NCBI GenBank assembly: GCA_030063045.1
Contig: JAQSEB010000032.1
Location: 558,001 to 622,000 of the forward strand
Direction of reading: 5' to 3'
From: Pratylenchus scribneri
Taxonomy: Eukaryota > Nematoda > Chromadorea > Rhabditida > Pratylenchidae
Length of the DNA stretch: 64,000 nucleotides
Shown here: one piece after another, positions 24,232-36,532 of the stretch
Position numbering within the stretch: the stretch's first letter is position 1
Layout of the letters: each line of letters starts with the position of its first letter
The notes under the pieces: generated by a model
What the model saw: the letters and a program-made list of their open reading frames with translations, nothing else
What the model was told of the DNA's origin: nothing
Database searches by the model: none
Made by a program: the position numbers and the translations under genes

Positions 24232-27200
24232 TTATCCGAAAATGAAGTACCAAAAAAATGCCAATAAAATGGCAATAAAAATGGATGGAATCAATGTGGC
24301 TCTTAAAATGGTGCCATTCTTCTCGGCGACATTGAGAACAGATTGCCGAGCATTCTCCAAATTAAATGGACCCCAAATACGAAATTGTGAAGGGCAAAAT
24401 GGGCCAAACCAAATTGCCAAAGCCAAACGAGGATCGGATAGAAAAAGACGACGAAATGGAGGACAATTGGCGCCAATCATTTTGGCCAATTCAACACAAA
24501 ATTGGACATGATCCTCCTTGAAAAATGGAGGTAATATTATTAAAAAAGTGGCACAACCATTTGGGTGTGTCGTCGAGTTTTGACAAAATTAACTGACATT
24601 TGGCATCTTCTTTTCTCCAATTCGGCTTTCATCCAAAATGGAGATGGCAAAAGGCATTTCAAATAATTTTGGAAGAAAAGGCGCGATTGCAATTCGGCAA
24701 TGGGCCAAATGGATCCACCGATTGGCTGAATGATTAAAAAGAGGCTTGGGGCAATATTGATTGATAGGGTGACAGGGTGATTACTGATTAGACAAAAAGT
24801 GGGAGTACAGTAAGATGAATAGGAAAAACTTTTAGACATTTTGGCATTGACAATCCATTATTAAGTTTTCCAGAAAGTTGAGTTGTAATATTTGTAATGT
24901 AAATTGTAATTGTGTTTTTGCCCCATTCTGATTTGTAATTGTGTTTTTGCCCCATTCTGATTTGTAATTGTGTTTTTGCCCCATTCTGATTTGTAATTGT
25001 GTTTTTGCCCCATTCTGATTTGTAATTGTGTTTTTGCCCCATTCTGATTTGTAATTGTGTTTTTGCCCCATTCTGATTTGTAATTGTGTTTTTGCCCCAT
25101 TCTGATTTGTAATTGTGTTTTTGCCCCATTCTGATTTGTAATTGTGTTTTTGCCCCATTCTGATTTGTAATTGTGTTTTTGCCCCATTCTGATTTGTAAT
25201 TGTGTTTTTGCCCCATTCTGATTTGTAATTGTGTTTTTGCCCCTTTCTGATTTGTAATTGTAATTGTGTTTTGATTTGGTTCAATTGTAAATGTAATTTC
25301 CAGAAAAAGTAATTATGATGTCTAAATTTTACTGATTATAACCCTGAATGAATACAAATGGAGTGAATGGAAATGAACAAACTTGGACATGGCCAATGAC
25401 AGCCAAACTGTGGTGGGGGGCCAATTCAGGAGAAAACATTTGTTTATACTAAAAATAAATTAGTTGGCGAATACTATGGCATTTATTGACAAACCAAATG
25501 AAAATCATTATGTCGAACTGGCAAAATTAGGCCATCCTCAACAAAGCCAAAGTCGAATTGGAATCCAGTGCAGAGAATGAGGGCATCGACCCCATCTTCC
25601 ACGGTGCCATCCACAAATTCAACCGTATTCCCCGCAGATAATGACCAAATATCAGGTCGTAATTGAATTCGCCCGCAGGCTAAATGTGACGCCAATTCTT
25701 GGGCACCAAATGTGAAATGGCTACTGAAAAAGAGAAAATAATTAAAATGTAGGATTGTTGGACTTGAGCAAATTATGTTCCGGCTTATTGGAGGAGGGAT
25801 GGAATGGCATTAATGAATTCGATGAGGAATATTGCCAAAATTTGCTGAGTAACATTTTTGGTAAAAATTGACGGAATCTTCAGAAAGAAATTAATGAATT
25901 AAAAATGAAGGAAATGGAATAATTGCAAGGATGAAAAGCGGGAATGGAAAATGAAGTGCCATGGCCTTCCTGTTGATGGGCAAAGTTGGTTGAGGAGCCA
26001 CCCTCCCCTTCGAGTGGATAAAATTACCTAAAATAGGGAGGAATAAAGAAATAGAGAGGATGGACTTTTTTTGTTGAATAGGCCAACATTGAAGCAATTT
26101 GAATAGCTGAGTTGCCAAATCCGAGAACACAAACATTTTGGCCCACAAAATCAGCTGCATTTGTGAATTGTTCAGAATGAATGATTCGACCCTAATTAAT
26201 CAATTTAATTGGAAATGTTTCCCATCAATTATAACTCGGAATTCCTTTTCCAAGCGCCATTCCGGTGGTCGCCAACATTTTTTGCGCATTCCTGTACAAA
26301 TTAGGATTGCCTCAAATTCCTCCTCATATTCCTTTTCCTCAACCAAATCCATCCACCAAATTTGCCAATTCCCTACAAAATCCACTCTTTTTTATTATTT
26401 CCATTAAACTTGCCATTTTCTTCCCAATTTGAGGCCCTTTTTATTTTTATTATTTCCGCATTTAATCGAATATTTTTCATTAAATCAAATTTTTCGGCAT
26501 ATAAATGAAGATAGACAAGGGCATGAGAAGGAAGCATAAATTGTGGAAAATGTTCGGGAATTGGAAATTCGCTGAAAGCACAAATATCCTTGGAAACGAA
26601 AAATGCACTGGAAAAGGCCACTGGATGCCCTGATTTTTATTATTATATTATTAGATTTAACAATCATATGTATGAACAATTATGCAATAATCAATTCAAT
26701 CATCCTCTCCCATCTCATTCACTTTTTTTAAATCCCAATAAAATGTTCATTTAAAAGATTTGTTGAACCAAATTTTATATCAAATGGTTAGAAATTTTCC
26801 GCTCTAAATCATACGAAGATGATCAAAAACGGTTGGGATTGAAGAAAGTTATGAGCGCATGAAGGTAGTGACATCAAAAACTGCAAAAGGAAGGAATCCG
26901 AGAAGGAAGATTAGGTGATATGCCCTCAAGGCATTTCCTCTGCCTTTGATTGAAGAGGAGATGCCGCCATCTGCTACCGTATTTTATTTTCCCTTCCTTT
27001 AATCACCGAGGGAGTGTTAAAACATCCAACATGACATGACACATGACCTCGAGGCACCTCACCCATCCATGGGAAAGTAATAAATGTAAATATTCCATTA
27101 TTTTTTAAACGCTTATAACTCATTAATAACTGAACCATTTTTGATGATCTTGGTATGGTTTGATAGATCAGAAAATTCCCTAAAATAATGTTCCAAAATT

Positions 27201-27596
27201 CTTTTAATTAAACAAATTATTTTAAAGGAATCAAGCAAGTTAGAAGGGAAATGGAAGTTGAAGATTGCAATATTTTTGTTAAACATTTGCAATATTTGCA
27301 CAAAAACAATGTTATTAAAAAATTATATACCCACTTGGCCCATTATCGGCTGCCATTTTCCACACTCCCCCAATTGCGTTCATCTTCTCAAAAACACAAA
27401 AATCCCATCCATATTGTTGGGCTTGCCTTCATTCAAATTCGAATGCCAAAATAGCCAAATTAGTCTAATTTCCATTTCTAACCTGGCTGCCGTCAATCCG
27501 CTGCCCCAAATGAATAATTCAACAATTAATTAACCAATTCCCATTCTACCTCGGTCCTGCCCCAACTACGGCTACTCTCCTTTTTTTGATGGCCAT
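24232..27596 (-). CDS. Flavin-containing monooxygenase (FMO)
   Basis: NADPH- and FAD-dependent enzyme that oxygenates soft nucleophiles (amines, sulfides), anchored to the ER. The N-terminal FAD motif RRVAVVGAGPSGLTAARQ is assembled from exon 1 (27596-27550), an 18-nt microexon (27500-27483) and exon 3 (from 27426, ending FEKMNAIGGVWKM). Next come CAFSEFPIPEHFPQFM, FEAILICTGMRKK, an exon with FVDGTVEDGVDALILCTGFQF, then IIQPIGGSIWPIAELQSR and the C-terminal FLSDPRLALAIWFGPFCPSQ. A terminal hydrophobic anchor (IPSIFIAILLAFFWYFIF) ends at 24232. All match FMO order. One intron carries a 12-copy minisatellite, another the third copy of a dispersed repeat. The exon joined after about 25483 is uncertain. 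Confidence 0.9.
24909..25256. repeat. 29-bp minisatellite, 12 copies, in an FMO intron
   Basis: The unit reads ATTGTGTTTTTGCCCCATTC then TGATTTGTA. Twelve head-to-tail copies are essentially identical; only the last has a substitution (CCCCTTTC). Because 29 is not a multiple of 3 and the unit has no stop on the minus strand, all three minus frames stay open, creating spurious ORFs of 108-150 codons. It lies between FMO exons. Confidence 0.95.
26765..27215. repeat. Dispersed foldback repeat family, copy C, in an FMO intron
   Basis: Inverse-oriented relative of the copies at 4660 and 14640. It shares TATGCCCTCAAGGCA, CTGCTACCGTATTTTATTTT, GATGATCAAAAACGGTTGGG and, near 27115, CTTATAACTCATTAATAACT with TTGGTATGGTTTGATAGATC. 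It fills most of the roughly 695-nt intron between FMO exon 3 and the exon at 26629, an intron far longer than its neighbours. Confidence 0.7.
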
Positions 27597-27886
27597 TTTT
27601 ACAAATTATTTTTTTTATTAAATTAAATAATTGTGCAATGCAATTTTTCCACGGAATGTGGTCAAAAATAAAAGGACTCCCTCCTCCAAAGCATCCATCA
27701 CTTTATTGCGCATGCGCAAATTAATAAAGAATTCCCTGTTTTATGTTAAACCCAAAACCAGTCCAATCGACTTCCTTTTATTGATTCATTTTATTAATTA
27801 CATAAGTTGGAATATTTATTAAATAAATAATAATAATTAATAAAAATTGAATGTGAATGATCACAAAATGGAAATGTGCATTTATT
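27597..27886. other. Short intergenic gap FMO-DONSON
   Basis: AT-rich, about 290 bp between two minus-strand genes. Nothing else seen. Confidence 0.4.
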
Positions 27887-30248
27887 TTAAATGAATTCGA
27901 ATTTGTTTCCATCCCAATTCAATTCGTTGAAATTGACCAATCCTCCATCCAATGCCTCATTTATCCCATTGAATTGTTGCCGTCCATTCAGCTGAATTTG
28001 AATATTTGATTGGCCACCACACAATTTACGGCCAAAATCCACAATCTGAAGAAATTGAGAGGAATAAAAAAATAAAAAATTCACCAATTTGAGTGTCGTT
28101 GGCAGAATTGGTCCATTTTCCATTGTGAGAATATATTTTGGAGATTGGCCCATTTTTCGGATCAATTGGGAATTCATTGAAAGTTCCTTTTGGGTTGAAT
28201 GGCGAAAAGGTGAATGTGAAATGAGGGTGGCCGGCAGTCCATTTTGGGGCCCAGTTTTGGTGCTGATTAAATTTGGTTGGGCGGCCAACAATTTGAAAAG
28301 TGCTTCCGCATCCCTTTGCCCCCTTAAATGAGAATAATTAATGCGTTAAAATGACATTAATTTGTCCTACTTGATCAAAATGGTCGAACGAATGGAGGAG
28401 GAGGGATCATTGTTGGGCGGTGTTCCTCTATTTGAACGGCCGGATGAAATGTCGGCTGGAATTCGGTTTGACGAGGATTCGCCGCCCTCAATGAAGGAGG
28501 ATGTCGGGGGAGAGGGGCCATCCAATTGTGATGCACTAAAATGGAATTGTGCAATTAATTCATTTTTTGAACCCAAATTGGCTGACCTTCTTTTCATTCC
28601 CAGCGTTGTTTTTGGTGAAATTCCAATTCCCTTCAGCCATTCGTCATGGTCCAATTCGGCGGTTGCATCCTCTTCCATGGGGAGAAAATCTTTTGGGCAT
28701 TCTTCCTTCATTAAATTCACAAATTCCGTCGAAGTTTTGAATGGAACCGAAAAATGAATACCTTAAATTTAAATATAATTTATTATTTATTTATTTTCCT
28801 ACCATTTTCCTGTAAAATTTGCCTAAATCCAGCGGAGGTTGGAGTAATCACAATAAATTGTTGCAAATTAATTTGTCCGGATTTTGGTGATTTTGTCGCC
28901 GATGGCCAATTTCGATGCGGGGATTTTGCATTTTTATTCGGTGACATTAAAGTAATAATATTTTTTTGGGGCGTCCTGGCCAATTTTGATGTTGATTTTT
29001 TTGGTGAATTTGTTTTCTTCATATTCACAAAAATAATCGTGAATTGAGGCGAACAAAGGTAAAATGATTTTCGATTGCCGCAAATCCATCGATGGAAGAG
29101 AAAATCGAAGGATTCGAGCCTAAAATAAAAGAAATTAAATGAATTGATTATTTTAATTTACCAATGAATGGCCAAATCATTGATGAAATTGGATTCAATG
29201 GAAAGTAAATTTGCACTTTTCAAAGTACTTTTTGAGCCAATATTCCTTCGGGGGAATAATTGAATTGAACCAATTGAAGGGAATTGATGGTAAATGGCAG
29301 CCGATTGAAGAATGATCAAAGGATCCTCTCCTTCAATATCCTTAATTTTTATTAAAATTTCAAAAATTTCCACTTTAATTTGTATACCTTTTCCAGCAAA
29401 TTAATATCCTCTGTCAAATTGTTCATTGCCTTCTCAAATTTATTCGGAGAAATTGCATTTTTAATCGGATAATTTCCTTCAGTAATTTAATTTATTATTT
29501 TGGTTTATTTATTTTACCTTGTTCATTTTGTTTTCCAATCCAAGGAAATGGCTTCTCTGAAATAAGTCGCAATTTTGTGGCCAATCGTAAATCACAGGGC
29601 AATTTATTCGAGGTTGATTTGGCATTTGTGGGAATTTTTTTGTCCGTTTGATTTAATTGAGAAAAATCAATTGGATAAATATCATTCATATTTTTCTGTG
29701 AAAAATTATTAGTTAGAATAAATAATTAATTTATGGAAAACTTTAGACACGAATGGCCCATCGAAGGCTGAACGGGCGGCCGAATCATCCCAGTCAATTG
29801 GTGGAGAAATGCCATAAATGTTGATTTCATCCAAATTCGATATTGGTTTAATATTTTCATCATCATTTGTATTATTGCCCATCATTGACTTCATCCTTTT
29901 GCTCAATTGTGGTTGATAAATGTCCCCCTAATCAATATAAAGTTTGATTTAAATTAAATTGTTATTATCAACTGAATTTTGAGTTCCATCCGTAGTTTTT
30001 TCAAATGAAGATGAATCCCTCCTTTCGCTGGCACTTTCCTCACTTTGCATGCTCAATGACTCACGCATAAACACATTCAACAGTGATTTACTAAATATTT
30101 CACATTATTTTGAATTCCAAACTGAATAAAAAAACCTGCTTTTCCGTTTTGTAAAGCGTCGTCCAGCGGCTTCCTTTGATTTTTCTCCGAAAGGCGAATA
30201 TTCTAATCCTTTTTTATTACCCGAATTTGTTTTTGTTGACATCTTCAT
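27887..30248 (-). CDS. DONSON-like replication-fork protein (DNSN-1)
   Basis: DONSON protects replication forks and helps assemble the CMG helicase (family knowledge). The ATG at 30248 opens a Ser/Lys-rich disordered head (MKMSTKTNSGNKKGLEYSPF, then RESLSMQSEESASERRDSSS). The folded part includes LPCDLRLATKLRLISEKPFP, HRWICGNRKSFYLCSPQFTI and IVITPTSAGFRQILQENG joined to IHFSVPF, which match the vertebrate FYLCTKSFTVLFR and [21 protein letters not shown] signatures. The C-terminus has NGLPATLISHSPFRHST and MENGPILPTTLKL, again matching the family's GGLPPTLLSPTPF and GPILPHSL, and ends at 27887. About eight exons with introns of about 45-60 nt. It lies 330 bp downstream of the C2-domain gene on the same strand. 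Confidence 0.87.
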
Positions 30249-30579
30249 TCTTCTATAATAAATGGAAATAAAACAATAAATCCAAATCCAAAACCAATCC
30301 CCAATTTTCAATGCGCAAAAAAATAAAAAGTCGATTATTTAAAAAATTGAAAAATTATTTTCCCACTAAAATTTGGCATTTTGTTTTAAAAATAAATTAT
30401 AAATACCGTACAATTAAAATATCCATAAACTACCCAAAAGAGCCGAAAGAATTGTTAAAATGGTTTGAACACTAATTGAATAAATTTATAATATATAAAA
30501 ATGAAAAAAATGAATGGATTTGTTCAAATGGAATGGAAAATTTACAATGCAAGATGCAAATTTTTTGTTCAATTGTGTT

Positions 30580-31594
30580 TTAACGGTCCGCCATTAACGT
30601 ATGCCATTGTGTGATTATTTGTCCAGGCTGCCCCAATGCTTCACGCCATCCTTTGCTGATTTCATCCCCTAATTCGCCCAACACACAATAGCCAATTTCG
30701 GTATCAGAATCGCCACAAGTCCCTCGATTCATCAACTGTTCATCAAAATACACTTGAATAGCCCTTCTTTCCTTTTATTCTCACCGAAATGACCACATTG
30801 GAACTTTGGATTTCTGAAGAAAAAACATTGAAGGCGAATGCCTCATCAAAAACAGGAGCAATTGAAAATCGACGCGAATCACCGAATGGTTTTGGAGTGG
30901 AACGTTTTTCAGGCTTTTGTCCTTCTCGAATTAACCAAACAACAATATATGGCCCTAATCAAAAAGTAATTAAGACTATCTGGGAGGGAACAAACCGGCA
31001 ACTCTAACTCCGCTTGCCCGAAGAACTCCGATCAAAAGTTGGTTGTCGGCGGGAGAATATCGAATTGAAATCAACAATTGGCCTAATTGATCCCCACTAC
31101 TCCAAAACTAAACCCAAATAAAATAAAGTGATTAATTCCCCTTTAAAGGTGGTTTGCCTCTGCATCCGTCCGCCTAAATGTGAAACTTCGATTGTGCATT
31201 CGGCCTCGACCAAATGGAGATGAATTTGGGAGCAGCATTTGGCCAGAACCGAATGCATGCATCAAAAGGCCAAAATCATGCATCCGAAGATGGGAATGAG
31301 GGCCTTTATAAATAATAATAATTGCATATTATTAACCCATTTAAACTTGCCATGCCATTCCCTGTCCACTTCTTCCCATTCATTTGACTTTCCTTTTGTC
31401 TTATGGCCAATTGGGTGGGGCGAAATTAAGCCGCGGGCATTTCCTCTGCCGGGAGAAATTAATCCACGTCGATCAGTCAAAGACAATGACCGTTTAACAT
31501 TTTGGCAATTTGGGGCACTTGGATGGCGGCCTCGACCGGAGCTGGGCAAATGCAAAAAACCATACATTGCGTGACAAGCAGCCAATCTGTCCAT
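30580..31594 (-). CDS. C2-domain protein with synaptotagmin-like C-terminal C2 module
   Basis: Five exons join in frame. The ATG at 31594 (MDRLAACHAMYGFLHL) leads a basic, Gly/Pro-rich linker (RSLSLTDRRGLISPGRGN). A C2 domain follows: GQLLISIRYSPADNQLLIGV, GPYIVVWLIREGQKPEKR, APVFDEAFAFNV, NVVISLMNRGTCGDSDTEIG, and the WREALGQPGQIITQWHTL ending typical of synaptotagmin/rabphilin C2B domains; stop at 30580. The first C2 loop lacks an obvious DPY, so calcium binding is doubtful. Two of four introns are GC-AG (31304-31350, donor GCAAGT; 31108-31157, donor GCAAAC). Only one C2 domain is visible. An upstream exon with a membrane anchor cannot be excluded, so the synaptotagmin label is tentative. 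Confidence 0.72.
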
Positions 31595-32979
31595 TTGAAA
31601 TTATTTGCTAAAAAGATTGAAGGAAATTTTATTGAAATTGGGTGGAAATGGATGGATGGAATTGGACCAAAAATGATGAATATTTGAATGAATGAATGAA
31701 AAAGAATATTCCTCAAAATCCTTATTTATATTTGAGGCCAATTAGAGGGGAATTCAGAAAAGGATTCCATTCCATTTTTGTCATTGGCCTGGCCCAGACT
31801 TGGCACAAAGATCATCATCCGACTTTCTTTTTTGAGAATTTCCGGGAATGGGTTTTTGCTGTGAATCTGCCTAAACTAAATTTCCAATTTTGGTGCTAAT
31901 ATTTTGGATGGAAGCAAAGGATTTTAACAAGAAAAGGGGGAAAACGAGGGGAATGGAGGGAGGGAGGAAAGCGCCAATTGCCGTCGTTTTTTCATCCACT
32001 CAAACAACATTATTACTGGTGGGCGGCATTCGCCTCCATTTTGCCCTCCATTCGCTAATTTAATCCATTTATTCTTGGCTCTTGAGGAGGCAAAATGCCG
32101 GCAAAAATGCCTCTTCTAATGCCCCCTCCCTTCCAATTAGCGCTCCCAAGGGAACGTAATCAAAATTCAAAAATTTTTAGGACAAAGAATTGTTTTCAAT
32201 GTCCAAATATTTTTAAAGGAGAGGTATAGGGAGAGGGTGGAATTGGAACATTGAAAAAGGAAAAGGGAATAATAAAAAAGGAAGGAAATATTTTTGTGAA
32301 GGATGGACATTTATTTTCATCAACCGGAGATTGGCCACAAACCGACTTTCTCGACCAACTTAGAATTGGACATCGGCGGCATTGGCCCCCTCTATTGCCC
32401 CAGAAGAATGAATATTCAATGAGAGAGGATGTGGCCGCCGCCAATTCTGCTTTGAATGGAATTGGCCTTTCCCCCGTGCCTCTACTCAATTTATTGAAAG
32501 GAAAATTGCCACAATGAATATTTTTGGATAAAGGAAAAAAGGAAATGAAAAAATTATGCAAAAATGAAATAATTGGACATTTAATAAGTAAGGAATGGAA
32601 TAATTTGGAGAGTAAGAATGTGAATAAGGGAAAGTGGGCAGAAATAGAGGAGAAGGGTGGAATGGATGTTTTTGGTTGTATTTGGTTGGAGAACATTTAT
32701 GGGGGGAATGTTCTCGCGCAATTCAGCAACGGAGTCCATAAAAAGTGCTTATGAAGGCCAAGGGGTCAACCGGGGGAATGGGAGGAAAGGGGAGGGGATG
32801 ACTGGTTGCTTGGATTAGTTGATTTTCTTAGATTTTATTGCACCTTTACTTATATTCAATCCTACAAATACAATTCACTTTCCTTCCTTCCCTCCAGCAA
32901 CAGCTTTTTCCCCTTCTCGATCAATCTCACTTTCCCCCAATTTGTTCCAAAATTTGTCCCAAATCAATTTGTCCCCAAA
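31595..32979. other. Intergenic between divergent genes
   Basis: About 1.4 kb between the minus-strand C2 gene and a plus-strand gene. A minus ORF at 32196-32696 contains a Cys-containing patch (GQCRRCPILSWSRKSVCG), and a plus ORF lies at 32251-32517. Neither has a convincing signal peptide, splice structure or family match, so I call no gene. Confidence 0.4.
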
Positions 32980-35876
32980 ATGGGCCATTCCCAGGCCAAT
33001 ATTCCTCATCAAAATCGACAATCCAATCTGTTTAATTTATTCATTATGTTATTGCTTTTCTCACATTTTCCCTTGCCCATTAATGCAACATTCAGTCTGT
33101 TTTTTTGTTTGTTATTGTTTTACTAAAAATGGCCATTTTTTAAGGTTGGCCAAAGGCCCGAATCCCTTTTGAAGAGGATCCAAAATTGACGGCCGACCCG
33201 GACATGGCAGTGGCATTGAATAATGCCCGAATGGATTTGCAAGGTGTCAAAACAAAATTGGAATTCAATATATTAATGTATTTCATTTTTGAAGTTCGAA
33301 CTTGTATTCGATTGGTGCCAAGAAGGGGCGAACAAGATTACGTGTACTTTTCGGATTTGGGTCCTCATATTGAGTTGATTTTGGCGTGAATAGGGAGGGA
33401 GTATAATTGACCAATTAAGGTGCTGGAATATGTTTGAACCTTATCCACCGAAGGTGAATGAGAATATTTATATTGACATTGGAATATTTACGTTTTTAGG
33501 GCAAAATCCCAGTGAATGCCGGGAATTCCTGCTTGGAACCAATGCGAAGGCCCCATCGACCAAAACGTGTCTTCTCGGAATGTATGATGGAGGGGAATTT
33601 AGGATGTGGAGATTGACATATTCCTGCAGGTGATATTGAATATGTCAATCATCTTTACAATTGCCCAAAACGGCGAAAACCATCGCCAATTTGTCCAGCT
33701 GGTAGATTGATAATGGCGAGACCAAATGAATTGATGACAAGTACAACAACTCCTTCTACTGCCGAGGGGGAAAGTGGATTTGGTGAAGGAGGATTGGAAT
33801 TGGAAGGACAAAGGCCAGAAGAGCAAATTGGAAAAGCGGATGAGGTTGATTGGGATAGGAAGATATTGAGGGATTTTGGAGAATGTTTAGGAAACGACGA
33901 CAAACGGAATGTGGCCGACAACATCAATGCCAACATTTGATGGAATGACCACTACTCAAGAAGAATTTGAGGGAGGAAGTAGTACAACAATGGAAACAGG
34001 GGAAATGGTCGATGAATTGTTGAACATTGGGACAACAACAATTACGGGGGAAATGGTGGAGGAAACAACAATAAATGGGAATATGGAAATGACAGCAACA
34101 ACAACAACAATGGTGGATGAAGAAATGACAACAACGTCGGGAAAGATTGAGGAAATGATGACGGAAACAACAACTGAAATGGAGGAAACAACAATGAAAA
34201 CGACTACAGAAATGGAGTCAATCGCAACAACTACATTTGCTGAAAAAGAAGAGGAAATGGCCACAACAATTCCAAATAAAATGGAGGAGGTGAGTGCAAA
34301 ATGAAATTGTTAATTTATTTAAAATTAGTTTGGCACATCAACGGTGGCGCCAAGAATTGAGGAAAAGCAACAATCGACAACAATTTCGACCATTGCTTGG
34401 ACTGAAAAGTTGACCAGCAATAATACAATGCCACCGTTGATCAGCGAAACAATTGGCGAAGAACATTGGACAAGCAAAATGCCGGAGGCAACCTCAATTG
34501 GTGCTGGAAAAGAAGAAGTGGATGAAGATGGAAAAAGAAGTCCATCACCGTTACCTGAACCAGATGAGCCGCCAGCAACGGTCAGGAGCGAAACCAGACA
34601 TCCGTATCCTCTGATGATGACATTGATGTGAGTTTTTGGATGGATGGAAATAAATTTGCATATATAGCACAACCACCACAACGACTACAATTGCGCCACC
34701 TCCCCCGGCATGGGTTCGATCCGTGGAGGAATCATTCCGGGCAGGAGAACGGCTAAACAGTGGGGAAGGAGTCGGCGGCGATGGTTGGCGGCCATTGAGC
34801 ACGTTGAGCACTCCTGCTTCAAGTCCAACAACGGATCAGCCTCATTCCGGGGAACAAATCATCGGCCGAACAGGGCCACCGGAGCCAATGCCAATTCGAC
34901 CGGAAAAGGAAAGGGGAAGTGAAAGTGATGAAGATGAAGGGAATGAAGGAGGAGGACAGAAACATGGGAATGGGGGAATGACCATAACGGAGAATGGAGA
35001 TCAAAGGCCAGTCGCCCTCCTTGGCCTAATCAAATTACCCCCTGGGGCTGCAATCAGCATTCGGGAGAAGACAAAGGTGAGAGGGGAATTTGTGGGATTA
35101 TGAATGAATTGGGTGGCAATGGCAGGTGACCAAATTGGTGGAAAAAACAAAATACATTGGCCCTTGCGGTTCAGCCTGCACATATGGTTGATTATTTATT
35201 AAGGAAGGTCACATCATGCATTATTTTCATTACAGGTGGCCAACTTGTTCGTCTTTATCGTTCCTTCAACAGTAATCCCCAAGTTTCGGATCACTTTTAT
35301 ACGACGGAAAGATTGGAACAGCATTTGATGGCATCTCAGGGATTTCTGATGGAACGTTGGTTTCATTGGGAGGAATGGCAAAATTATTAATATTATTTTT
35401 TATAGCCTCAATGGGTTTTCTTGGCCGAAATCAGGTTGACCCAAATTGTTCCTGCATTCGACCTCTTTATCGGCTTTATTCCGCATTTTCAAGTGCCAAT
35501 AAAAATATGTTAAAACATTTTATTTTGCTTGATTGTAGAAGACCATTTTCTGACGGCAAATGATCAAGAAAAGGCCGTTGCTGAAACTCTGCTTGGATTT
35601 GTATTCGAAAGGATTCTTGGCTATTGCACCAGGGAACCCGGATGTGGAGCCTACCTTCCCCTCTACCGCTTTTATAATGCAATTAGTAAAGGTAAAATAA
35701 TAATAAATAATACTCAGTATTCAACTCCTTATTTAAGATCATTTTTATACGGTCGACCAACAGGCAATTTGCATAATTTTATTCCAAAATTAATATTTAA
35801 ATTCACTCAGGAAATGCACTATTATAAGACGCATACAGAATTGGCCTATGGATTCGAGAAGATTGAGTTATTTTAA
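32980..35876 (+). CDS. Secreted chimera: astacin-like fragment, Thr-rich mucin-like region, DUF5648-like repeats
   Basis: The ATG at 32980 starts a head with a hydrophobic signal (FNLFIMLLLFSHFPLPINA). A 59-nt intron joins it to WPKARIPFEEDPKLTADPD and, after another intron, RTCIRLVPRRGEQDYVYFSD, which matches the start of astacin catalytic domains. The zinc motif HExxH never appears. Instead a Cys-containing segment follows (SECREFLLGTNAKAPSTKTC, MWRLTYSC, then EYVNHLYNCPKRRKPSPICP), a Thr/Glu-rich region (33900-34300), an acidic Pro-rich region, and three DUF5648-type units: LYRSFNSNPQVSDHFYTTER, PLYRLYSAFSS with EDHFLTANDQEKA, and PLYRFYNAISK joined to DHFYTVDQQ. The last intron (35764-35810) is GC-AG. 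Stop at 35876. Probably an inactive protease-like adhesin or secreted protein; the function is unknown. Confidence 0.65.
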
Positions 35877-36532
35877 ATGGGATTATTCACGTTGAATTCT
35901 TTCCCTCCCGCGCATTCAGATGTTATGTTTGGCAGCACAGTTCAAGTGCAAAAGGATGCCCGGCATTGGCCCTAATGGACATTGAGGAGGAAAGGAGAAG
36001 GGAAGAAAACAACAAAGGAGACAGCAGCAGCAGCCGGAGTATTGAGAGAAATTAAAAAGAAGAAGCATGCATAATTAATTCATAATATTTTAAATATTAT
36101 GTAAATTTTGCGTATTTAATTCTTTAATAAATCGGTTTTATGATTTGAATTCAATGAGTGAATGGAAGTTGGAAGGGCATTCGTACGTAATAGACAATTC
36201 CCCTACAGCATTATTGCTTTCCTCACTCCCTTAACATCATAAAATGCCATGAGGATAATCAAATAAAACAAAAATATTGTCAAAATGAAGGCAAAAATAT
36301 GTCAGAAAAATTTTCATAAAATTGTTTCATTTTCTTGGCTCCTCCATAAATGAACATTATCGCCACTTCCTCTATTTTTGCTGATTTTTTGTCTATGCTC
36401 AACCGCGGGAATCGATGCAACCACCTTCTCTTTTGTACTCCTCATTTTTCGGTCAAGGTCAAAAGGAATAAAAAGCAGATTGAATTCTCTCAAATTTACC
36501 AAAAAAGACATTTTTCCATTTTATTTTTATTT
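35877..36532. other. Intergenic, no gene seen
   Basis: Includes the 3' end of the chimera gene and AT-rich spacer; no ORF with support. Confidence 0.4.

Noticed and set aside
24788..25284. Minus-strand ORFs of 108-150 codons (repeating GQKHNYKSEW)
   Set aside because: They are translations of the 29-bp minisatellite, open in all three frames, and lie in an FMO intron.
32196..32696. Minus-strand 166-codon ORF with a Cys-rich patch
   Set aside because: No credible signal peptide or splice structure, and an overlapping plus ORF is equally long; it could be a chance ORF.
33956..34264. Minus-strand Val/Ile/Ser-rich ORF opposite the Thr-rich region
   Set aside because: It is the antisense of the ACA/ACG-rich Thr repeats of the plus-strand gene.
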